NCBI GenBank assembly: GCA_050741255.1
Contig: JBOIEQ010000045.1
Coordinates: 1 to 28,065, forward strand
From: CAZXNF01 sp050741255
Lineage (GTDB): Bacteria > Pseudomonadota > Gammaproteobacteria > Burkholderiales > SG8-41
Length of the DNA: 28,065 nucleotides
Reading direction: 5' to 3'
Position numbers and translations under genes: made by a program. Positions 22,391 to 28,065 of the stretch are shown piece by piece. Below the pieces are notes generated by a model. It ran no database searches. It had not been told where the DNA came from and was given only the letters and a program-made list of their open reading frames with translations. Within the stretch, counting starts at the first letter, position 1; every line of letters starts with the position of its first letter.

Positions 22391-23182
22391 ATGGATCTGC
22401 GATTGAAAGGCCGGCTTGCGCTGGTCTCCGGCAGTACCGCCGGCATTGGCCAGGCGATCGCCACGGCGCTGGCCGGCGAAGGTGCGCGCGTGATCATCAA
22501 CGGCCGCACGCAGGCGGCCGTCGACAAGGCGGTGTCGGAACTGAAAGCCGCCACCGGCATCCCGGTCGAGGGATTTGCCGGGGACCTCGCCACGGGTGCC
22601 GCGGCGGAGGAGCTGGTGCGGCGCTTTCCGGGTATCGAGATCCTGGTCAACAACCTCGGCATCTTCGAACCCAAGCCCTTCGAGGAAATCCCCGATGCCG
22701 ACTGGATGCGGTTTTTCGAGATCAACGTCCTGAGCGGCGTGCGCCTGGCCCGGCTGTGCCTGCCGGCGATGCGGCGCGCGAACTGGGGGCGGATCCTCTT
22801 CATCTCCAGCGAGAGCGGCGTGCAGATTCCGTCGGAGATGATTCATTACGGCATGACCAAGACCGCGCAGCTCGCGGTGTCGCGCGGACTGGCGGAAGCG
22901 GTCGCCGGGACCGGCATCACCGTCAACAGCGTGCTCCCCGGACCGACGAAATCCCGCGGGGTCGGGGATTTCGTCGACACGCTCGCCAAAGCGGAAGGCA
23001 AATCCTTCGGCGATTTCGAGAAAGAATTCTTCGAGAAAGTGCGTCCGACCTCACTCATCAAGCGCTTTGCGACGCCGGAGGAGGTGGCGACCCTGGTGGC
23101 CTATCTCGCGAGCCCGCTGGCCTCGGCGACGACGGGCGCGGCGCTGCGCGTCGATGGCGGCACGATCAAGAGCGCGTTCTGA
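22391..23182 (+). CDS. SDR family oxidoreductase
   Basis: This is a 263-residue classical short-chain dehydrogenase/reductase using NAD(P)H. The cofactor motif is SGSTAGIGQ (13-21); NINGRT-like text at 35-40 (VIINGRT) with Arg39 hints at NADP preference. NNLG (87-90) replaces NNAG. The active-site set is Asn112, Ser140, Tyr153 and Lys157 (YGMTK). Near the C-terminus ATPEEVATLVAYLASPLASA and DGG are normal family ends. The start has AAGGACGGA upstream. The MITE-like element separates it from the genes to its left, so it probably has its own promoter. The alcohol or ketone substrate is unknown. Confidence 0.88.
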   Translation: MDLRLKGRLALVSGSTAGIGQAIATALAGEGARVIINGRTQAAVDKAVSELKAATGIPVEGFAGDLATGAAAEELVRRFPGIEILVNNLGIFEPKPFEEIPDADWMRFFEINVLSGVRLARLCLPAMRRANWGRILFISSESGVQIPSEMIHYGMTKTAQLAVSRGLAEAVAGTGITVNSVLPGPTKSRGVGDFVDTLAKAEGKSFGDFEKEFFEKVRPTSLIKRFATPEEVATLVAYLASPLASATTGAALRVDGGTIKSAF

Positions 23183-23210
23183 GTATCCGGCGTCCACTTT
23201 TGTCGACAGC

Positions 23211-23615
23211 ATGTCGGAGCACCGCAAGATTTCTCGGGCTGAGGCGGAACGCGAGGTTGCGGAAGGCCAGTTGAGGGCGCTATCGCCCATCCGCAATGTG
23301 ATGCGGGAATTCAAGCTCCGGGAAGGACACGACTACGCTTTGCTGCAGGCGGGGCTGTCTCACTACTCGAGTATTGTGGTTTGCGAACGCGTTGCGGTGA
23401 CGCCGCGCCTGCTCTTCCGGCTGGCTCAGGACTTGTCTTCCCTCGAATGGGGCGTAGTCGTTGCCGCGCAGCCTGATCTTGATCCTTCAGCGGGAGGCGA
23501 AGTGTTGTTTGAGGTCAGTGGCGGCGGGATCTCGCTGGTCGCCACGGATGCGTGGGCCTCCCGAACCTGCCGCGCCGCGTATGCGCTGCTGGGATTTCCT
23601 GAAACCGAGGACTAG
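23211..23615 (+). CDS. Hypothetical protein
   Basis: This is a 134-residue soluble protein that I do not recognise. The ATG at 23211 (MSEHRKISRAEAEREV) is preferred to earlier codons in the same frame, because the upstream part is Arg-rich and overlaps the SDR gene. No clear ribosome site is present. A charged helical start is followed by RNVMREFKLREGHDYALLQAG and mixed strands. The codon choice looks less GC-biased than that of its neighbours, which might mean later acquisition. The function is open. Confidence 0.6.
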   Translation: MSEHRKISRAEAEREVAEGQLRALSPIRNVMREFKLREGHDYALLQAGLSHYSSIVVCERVAVTPRLLFRLAQDLSSLEWGVVVAAQPDLDPSAGGEVLFEVSGGGISLVATDAWASRTCRAAYALLGFPETED

Positions 23616-23627
23616 GATGCAGACCGT

Positions 23628-24098
23628 ATGAAGAAGCCGCTTTTATTCATCGCCTCGCATGTCCTCGCCGTCGCCGTTGGCTTCGCCGCTGGCATTTACG
23701 TGCTGCCCATCCTCACCGCGCCGGCGGCGCCTGTCGCCACGGACCTTGCCGCCGCGTCGAATCAGGCGACCTACCGGGGCCAATTCCGCCGCGACCTCAA
23801 GGACAGCGATGTGTTGCACTGGGGCGAGGGCGCCGTCTCCGTGGGGCCACGGAGCGTCGCATTGCAGGGCCGCCTCGCGCCGGGGCCGGACTACAAGCTG
23901 TACCTGTCGCCCGAATTCGTGGAAACCGAGGCGGATTTCAAGCGACTGAAAAAAGACATGCTGCGTGTCGGTGACGTGAAGACCTTCGAGAACTTCCTCG
24001 TCGAATTCGCGGAACCCGTGGACGTTTCCCGCTACAACACGGTCATCGTCTGGTGCGAGTCCTTTGGCCAGTTCATCAGCGCGGCGAAGTACCGCTGA
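23628..24098 (+). CDS. DM13 domain protein, membrane-anchored
   Basis: This is a 156-residue protein. Residues 4-30 form a hydrophobic N-terminal segment (signal anchor or signal peptide). Residues 48-156 match the DM13 domain, which ends with RYNTVIVWCESFGQFISAAKYR in two parts (135-141, 142-156). Cys143 is the single conserved cysteine thought to matter for a proposed redox/electron-transfer role. The domain is likely periplasmic. The gene is 12 bases after the hypothetical gene upstream. The actual substrate or partner is unknown. Confidence 0.85.
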   Translation: MKKPLLFIASHVLAVAVGFAAGIYVLPILTAPAAPVATDLAAASNQATYRGQFRRDLKDSDVLHWGEGAVSVGPRSVALQGRLAPGPDYKLYLSPEFVETEADFKRLKKDMLRVGDVKTFENFLVEFAEPVDVSRYNTVIVWCESFGQFISAAKYR

Positions 24099-24107
24099 GC
24101 TATCGCC

Positions 24108-24113
24108 TACAAT
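24108..24113 (+). promoter_or_regulatory. Possible -10 element (TACAAT)
   Basis: TACAAT lies in the 53-base gap between the DM13 gene and the SPRY-like protein gene, 38 bases before the latter's ATG. It matches the sigma-70 -10 box well, but no -35 hexamer is convincing. Confidence 0.35.
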
Positions 24114-24151
24114 GAATGACGGCAGGGAGAGGCCGTTACGGGGAGCGGGCC

Positions 24152-26167
24152 ATGAACAAAAAAATCGCGATCGCGGCGGCCGGCGGGGTCGCCGTGGCGG
24201 CGGCGCTGGGCGGGGGGGTCTATTACGCCTGGCAGGAAGGACTGATTCCCGCGAGTGTCGTCCGCCCGCACCCGCGTGCGCCGCTGCCGGAGAACTTCCT
24301 CGCCACGCTCAAGGCCAGCCCCGCGGTGACCCAGTCGCTGCGGCCGGCCTGCGTGCGCGTGGGCCTGCATACCGGACGCGAGATCGACCGCATGGGGCGG
24401 CCGGGACTCGCGTACCAGCGCGTGCCGGGCTGGGACGTGCTGGTCATCGCGCAGGTCCCCGGTGAAAGCGGACAACGCATCGGCAACCTGACGCAGGCGC
24501 TCGATGCGCTCGCCAAGGCGGGGCTCTATGCGGCGAGCAACACCGAAACCGACGACGGCGCGGGGGGCAAGCTGCCCGCGAAGGTGTATGCGCTGACGCT
24601 GGCCGGCTGGACCGGCATGACCGACGAGCAGTGCTTCAAGGTGGGCACCCCGCAGGTCGCCGAGATCACCGAGTTTGCCCGCGTCATGCCCGACAAGGAC
24701 GACAAGCGCATCTACGAGGTCAAGGCCAGGGTCGTCACCGAGAGCCTCGCGCCGTGGGTGGACGATCCTGCCGTGCAGACCTTCACGGGGCAGGAACAGG
24801 TGAAGAAACTGCGCGAACCCATGACCGTCAGCTATCGCCTCCTGCGGACCGCCGACGGCTGGGAAGTCGAGCGGCCGGCGAACGACATTCCGGAGCTGAG
24901 CAAGGAAACGGCGCTGAGCCTTGTCGAGAAGATGCCGGGGGGCATGCCGCAGGCTTGCGTCCGGCTGCCGGTGAAAGGGAGCGCGATCGATGTCACGCTG
25001 GCGCCGTATGCGGCGACGCTGTACGAGACGGGCGCGCAGGGCGCTCCCGACGCGCAGTTTCTCCTGCAACTCCTGTGGCAAAGCCGTCTCGCGCAACTGG
25101 TTAAAGCCGGCCTCTTCACCGAGGAAAAGGTCGCTGCGGACCCGAAGCTCAACGCGCCGGCGGGTACGCGGTTCGCGCTCGACCCCGCTTACCAGCGCTG
25201 GCTCGATCTGAACGACGCCGCCTGCCTGCGGATGGGCGAAGGCACGCTGGAGTTCGTCAGCCTGTCGACGCAGTCGCAGCCGCCACCGCTGAGGCGCGAC
25301 GGGTCCGAGCCGCGGTATGCCGCTGCGACCGCCAAGTTCCTGCTGAAGCTCAAGGATGCGTGGGTCGAGAAGGCCGGGCTGACGCTGCCGGAAGTCGAGG
25401 CCGTCAAGGCCGCCGGCGGCGTGCCGGTGATGATCCGTTTCGGGTGGGTGGATCGCGAGAAGGAGAAGGGCTGGCGGCTGGCCGGGGTCCAGGTGCCGCC
25501 GAGCGATCCGGTGCCGCCCCGCATGCCGCGCGGCCTCGCGTCCAGGAGCGCGCTCACTGCGCCGGCGCCGACGCCTGTGGTCCCGGCGCCCGGTCCGGTG
25601 GTCGCGGGTAGCGCTCCCGCCGGCGACATCACGTGGGCGTCGGGCGGCGAGCGCACAACCAGCGGCCGGGTCTCGAACGAGGGGCTGACGGTGATGTACT
25701 GCTGCGCCGGGGCCTCGAGTACCACGCTGGCCACGCGGGGCGTTGCGAGCGGCAAGGTGTACGCGGAATTCACGCTGCTGGCGCGCCCGCGCGCGCTGAA
25801 GGCTGACACCTGGACGACGATCGGGGTGGTGCCCGCCCCGACGCCCGGGCGCGACAGCCGCACGGATGTTGCGCCCGGAACGCCGACGATGTGGAACCAG
25901 CGCAGCAACGAAATCGCGCACAACGACGTGATCGGCATCGCCGTCGACCTTGATGCGGGGCAGCTCTATTTCAGCCGCAACGGTGCCTGGCTCAATGGCC
26001 AGCCGGGCGGTGGCGGCGGTATTCCGCTGACGCGCGGGCAGACGTATCACATCGCGGCGGTGCTCAGCTCCGGCGCCGACAGCTGGACTGCCAACTTCGG
26101 CAAGACCAAATTCCGTTACCCGGTTCCCCGCGGCTTCAGGTCCTATGACGGCAGGCAGCGCGGATAG
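24152..26167 (+). CDS. Membrane-anchored protein with C-terminal SPRY-like domain
   Basis: This is a 671-residue protein. Residues 5-27 are a single hydrophobic segment (AIAAAGGVAVAAALGGGVYY), probably an anchor, with the rest in the periplasm. Residues about 50-460 form an unrecognised region rich in charged and mixed segments. A Pro/Ala-rich linker (about 469-490) joins it to residues 491-671, which look like a SPRY/B30.2-type jelly-roll: DVIGIAVDLDAGQLYFSRNG, then a SWTANFG and YPVPRGF end. SPRY domains bind peptides or other ligands; they are common in eukaryotes and less so in bacteria. The ATG is chosen because GGGGAG lies just upstream; an earlier frame start at 24116 lacks one. A small lipoprotein gene follows 16 bases later. 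The function is unknown. Confidence 0.78.
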   Translation: MNKKIAIAAAGGVAVAAALGGGVYYAWQEGLIPASVVRPHPRAPLPENFLATLKASPAVTQSLRPACVRVGLHTGREIDRMGRPGLAYQRVPGWDVLVIAQVPGESGQRIGNLTQALDALAKAGLYAASNTETDDGAGGKLPAKVYALTLAGWTGMTDEQCFKVGTPQVAEITEFARVMPDKDDKRIYEVKARVVTESLAPWVDDPAVQTFTGQEQVKKLREPMTVSYRLLRTADGWEVERPANDIPELSKETALSLVEKMPGGMPQACVRLPVKGSAIDVTLAPYAATLYETGAQGAPDAQFLLQLLWQSRLAQLVKAGLFTEEKVAADPKLNAPAGTRFALDPAYQRWLDLNDAACLRMGEGTLEFVSLSTQSQPPPLRRDGSEPRYAAATAKFLLKLKDAWVEKAGLTLPEVEAVKAAGGVPVMIRFGWVDREKEKGWRLAGVQVPPSDPVPPRMPRGLASRSALTAPAPTPVVPAPGPVVAGSAPAGDITWASGGERTTSGRVSNEGLTVMYCCAGASSTTLATRGVASGKVYAEFTLLARPRALKADTWTTIGVVPAPTPGRDSRTDVAPGTPTMWNQRSNEIAHNDVIGIAVDLDAGQLYFSRNGAWLNGQPGGGGGIPLTRGQTYHIAAVLSSGADSWTANFGKTKFRYPVPRGFRSYDGRQRG

Positions 26168-26183
26168 CGCCCCGGCGCGTGTG

Positions 26184-26579
26184 ATGAAGCCTGTCGTTTT
26201 GGCGTGCGTCCTGGCGCTGGCCACCGGCTGCAGTCCCGCCGACCTGCCGAATCCCCTGGCGGAAATCGTGGAGGGCGTGGTGATCGCGCACGGGCGCTGC
26301 AAGAACCACGAGGACTGCCGGAAGCGGGAGATCGTGGTGCAGGGGCGCTATTACAACGTCGGCCTGTGGGGCGGCGGGTCGGGGCCCAGCTCGGGTCATG
26401 CGATATCGGTCTATGGTTACGGCCAGGACCACCCGATCCGCGCCGAGCTGGTGAACAAGCTGCGGGCCGCTCAGGAGACGCGCAAGCTGCCCTGCGTGGA
26501 ACTGCGGTTGTTCACCGGGCCCAATCCGTCGCAGCAGGGCCACGGCGGCACCGACATGGTGTGCCCCCGAACGCAGTAG
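26184..26579 (+). CDS. Small putative lipoprotein
   Basis: This is a 131-residue protein. The start MKPVVLACVLALATGCSPAD is a lipoprotein signal peptide with lipobox ATGC, so Cys16 would be lipidated. The mature part has four further Cys residues (in RCKNHEDCRK, KLPCVEL and MVCPRTQ) that could form disulfides in the periplasm, and glycine-rich GLWGGGSGPSSGH. A GTG three bases earlier (26181) is an alternative start. It probably shares a transcript with the SPRY-like protein 16 bases upstream. The function is unknown. Confidence 0.75.
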   Translation: MKPVVLACVLALATGCSPADLPNPLAEIVEGVVIAHGRCKNHEDCRKREIVVQGRYYNVGLWGGGSGPSSGHAISVYGYGQDHPIRAELVNKLRAAQETRKLPCVELRLFTGPNPSQQGHGGTDMVCPRTQ

Positions 26580-26702
26580 GGGCAAGGCCGGTTCCGGCGC
26601 CGCGGTTTACCGTTAAACTTGCGCATCCGCAGGCGCAGCAAGAACAACACCAAAAGCGCGCCGCGTCTGGGCACCTCTCATTACACTGAACAAGGAGCGA
26701 GC

Positions 26703-27362
26703 ATGTCACTACGCATCAACGACGAAGCCCCCAATTTCAAGGCCGCCACGACGCAGGGCCCCATCGACTTCCACCAGTGGATCGGCGACGGCTGGGCGAT
26801 CCTGTTTTCCCATCCGAAGGACTTCACGCCGGTCTGCACCACGGAACTCGGCTACATGGCGAAGCTCGAGCCGGAGTTCAAGAAACGGAACACCAAGATC
26901 ATCGGCCTGAGCATCGACCCGGTGGACAACCACACCAAGTGGGCGAAGGACATCGAGGAGACGCAGGGCCACGCCGTGAAGTACCCGATGATCGGCGACA
27001 CCGATCTCGCGGTGGCGAAGCTCTACAACATGCTGCCCGCGGGCGAAGCCGGCACGTCCGAAGGGCGCACCGCCGCGACCAACGCCACGGTGCGTTCCGT
27101 CTTCATCATCGGTCCGGACAAGAAGATCAAGCTGATGCTGACCTATCCGATGACGACGGGCCGCAATTTCGACGAGATTCTGCGCGTGCTGGATTCGATG
27201 CAGCTCACGGCCAAGCACAAGGTGGCGACGCCCGTGAACTGGAAGAACGGCGAGGATGTGATCATCGTCCCGACGGTGTCGGACGAAGAGGCGAAGGGGA
27301 TGTTCGCGAGCGGCTGGAAAACGCTCAAGCCCTACCTGCGCCTGACCAAGCAGCCGCGTTAA
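26703..27362 (+). CDS. 1-Cys peroxiredoxin (Prx6 family)
   Basis: This is a 219-residue cytoplasmic peroxidase that reduces H2O2 and organic peroxides. The active-site motif is HPKDFTPVCTTE with Pro38, Thr42 and peroxidatic Cys45; Arg131 in TVRSVFIIGP completes the pocket. No second cysteine was seen, and the long C-terminal region (WKNGEDVIIVPTVSDEEAK) is typical of the Prx6 subgroup, so an external thiol must recycle it. The ATG follows AAGGAG at 26693-26698. The 123-base upstream gap probably holds its own promoter; candidates are TTAAACT near 26613 and TACACT near 26683. Confidence 0.92.
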   Translation: MSLRINDEAPNFKAATTQGPIDFHQWIGDGWAILFSHPKDFTPVCTTELGYMAKLEPEFKKRNTKIIGLSIDPVDNHTKWAKDIEETQGHAVKYPMIGDTDLAVAKLYNMLPAGEAGTSEGRTAATNATVRSVFIIGPDKKIKLMLTYPMTTGRNFDEILRVLDSMQLTAKHKVATPVNWKNGEDVIIVPTVSDEEAKGMFASGWKTLKPYLRLTKQPR

Positions 27363-27371
27363 GCCCGTTGT

Positions 27372-27396
27372 CGCAGGCCGTCAAAAGCGGCCTGCG
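27372..27396. terminator. Hairpin between convergent genes, likely bidirectional terminator
   Basis: CGCAGGCCG (27372-27380) and CGGCCTGCG (27388-27396) form a perfect 9-base-pair stem with a 7-base loop (TCAAAAG). It lies in the 45-base gap between the convergent peroxiredoxin and PhoD-like genes. No strong T-run follows on either strand, so efficiency is uncertain. Confidence 0.55.
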
Positions 27397-27407
27397 GCGC
27401 TCGGGTT

Positions 27408-28065
27408 TCACCCTTTCTGCGCGCCCGGCTTGCCGTTTTCCACGGCAAACGTCGCCAGCGTTGAAATGCCACTGTCGGCGCGTTTTTCCGAGTCCAGCGC
27501 GCGCACTGTCGCTGTCGCGCGGGCCGGCGTGACGTCCATCTTCACGTAGCCGCGGCGCGGGCCGCCGAAGCGAATGTGCGGGTTTTCTTCCATGAAGGCC
27601 GCTACCTGCTTGGCACCGGTCCCCTGCGAGGTGATCGACGTGCCGCAGAACTCGCTGGCGACGACAGGTGATTTCGGATCGTCGAAGTCCGGCTTCAGGT
27701 CTGCGATCCACGTGCAGTGGACATCGCCGCCGATCACGACGGGGTTGGCGACCTTGCGCGCGGCGATGAAGTCGAGCAGCCGGCGCCGCGCGGCTGGATA
27801 GCCGTCCCAGCCGTCGGTCCACACGTTCAGGCCAGGCCCCGCGGTGTGGTCGAGCTGCGCCATCAGCGTTTGCTGCGCGATCAGGTTCCAGCGCGCGCGC
27901 GAAGCGGCGAGGCCGTCCGTCAGCCAGCGTTCCTGATCGGCACCCAGCAGGGTGAGCCTGGGATCGAGGCGCTCCGGGCACTGGTCACCGACGACGTTGG
28001 AGCCGCCGCCGCGATCGGCGCGCGGGCAGACCTGGTACGAGCGGTACTGGCGGTCGTACCAGGTC
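27408..28065 (-). CDS. PhoD-type alkaline phosphatase/phosphodiesterase, C-terminal part (cut by window edge)
   Basis: The minus-strand frame is open from the window end to the stop at 27408, about 219 residues. It reads WYDRQYRSYQVCPRADRGGG first, then LGADQERWLTDGLAASRARW, NLIAQQTLMAQ, WDGYPAARRRLLDFI and VVIGGDVHCTWIADL, which is the C-terminal half of the PhoD family. The His of GGDVHCTW is an expected metal/active-site residue. The N-terminal half with the Tat signal and WDDHE-type metal motif lies outside the window. PhoD enzymes are Tat-exported phosphomono/diesterases using Ca and Fe. The Met at 27863 is internal, not the start. Confidence 0.87.
   Translation of the reverse strand, partial: TWYDRQYRSYQVCPRADRGGGSNVVGDQCPERLDPRLTLLGADQERWLTDGLAASRARWNLIAQQTLMAQLDHTAGPGLNVWTDGWDGYPAARRRLLDFIAARKVANPVVIGGDVHCTWIADLKPDFDDPKSPVVASEFCGTSITSQGTGAKQVAAFMEENPHIRFGGPRRGYVKMDVTPARATATVRALDSEKRADSGISTLATFAVENGKPGAQKG

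Noticed and set aside
24107..26302. 731-residue minus-strand frame opposite the SPRY-like protein
   Set aside because: The plus-strand frame has an anchor, linker and recognisable C-terminal domain; the minus frame shows only high-GC artefact composition.
1..28065. CRISPR array, tRNA, rRNA, phage or toxin-antitoxin module
   Set aside because: No regularly spaced repeats, RNA gene signatures, integrase or toxin-antitoxin pairs were seen on either strand.

Overview
This is a high-GC window, almost fully coding, from what is most likely a betaproteobacterium of the order Burkholderiales or a close relative. The main reason is the number of Bug/TctC-type periplasmic solute-binding proteins (nine complete genes between about 4.8 and 20.4 kb), a family hugely expanded in that group. 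The enzyme types around them (CaiB-type CoA transferase, enoyl-CoA hydratase, tautomerase, fumarase-superfamily lyase) also fit. No rRNA, tRNA, CRISPR array or intact insertion sequence was seen. No transcriptional regulator and no membrane permease gene was recognised.

Layout. (1) 31-1080 (+): a phosphodiesterase-like HD protein, convergent with the next block. (2) 4592-1073 (-): a tight four-gene operon of CaiB/BaiF CoA transferase, 3-mercaptopropionate-type thiol dioxygenase, an atypical enoyl-CoA hydratase-fold protein and a quinone oxidoreductase-like MDR protein. (3) 4761-6703 (+): two overlapping Bug genes, divergent from block 2. (4) 8274-6716 (-): two subunits of a class I CoA-transferase-fold enzyme. 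The alpha reading frame is interrupted by one in-frame TGA, and the beta subunit lacks the catalytic Glu of true transferases. (5) 8331-18156 (+): Bug3, then Bug4, a LVIVD-repeat propeller protein, a gamma-glutamyltransferase-like Ntn hydrolase, Bug5, a 4-oxalocrotonate tautomerase-like protein, a PurB/PcaB-type lyase, Bug6 and Bug7. (6) 18307-21616 (+): Bug8, Bug9 and a PLP aminotransferase. (7) 21638-27362 (+): small hypotheticals, a MITE-like element with perfect terminal inverted repeats (22054-22309), an SDR dehydrogenase, a DM13 protein, a large membrane-anchored protein with a SPRY-like C-terminus, a small lipoprotein and a 1-Cys peroxiredoxin. (8) 28065-27408 (-): the C-terminal part of a PhoD-type phosphatase, cut by the window edge.

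How it may work together (inference). The Bug genes are interleaved with, and often translationally coupled to, catabolic-looking enzymes, so the region looks like an accessory store for uptake and breakdown of organic acids. The binding proteins probably use TctAB-type permeases encoded elsewhere or act as sensors. Block 2 resembles the first steps of 3-mercaptopropionate breakdown: the thiol is oxidised to 3-sulfinopropionate, which a CaiB-family transferase activates to its CoA thioester. The desulfinase is not in the window. Several enzymes here (hydratase, GGT, CoA-transferase beta, tautomerase) keep their fold but have changed key residues, suggesting undescribed substrates.
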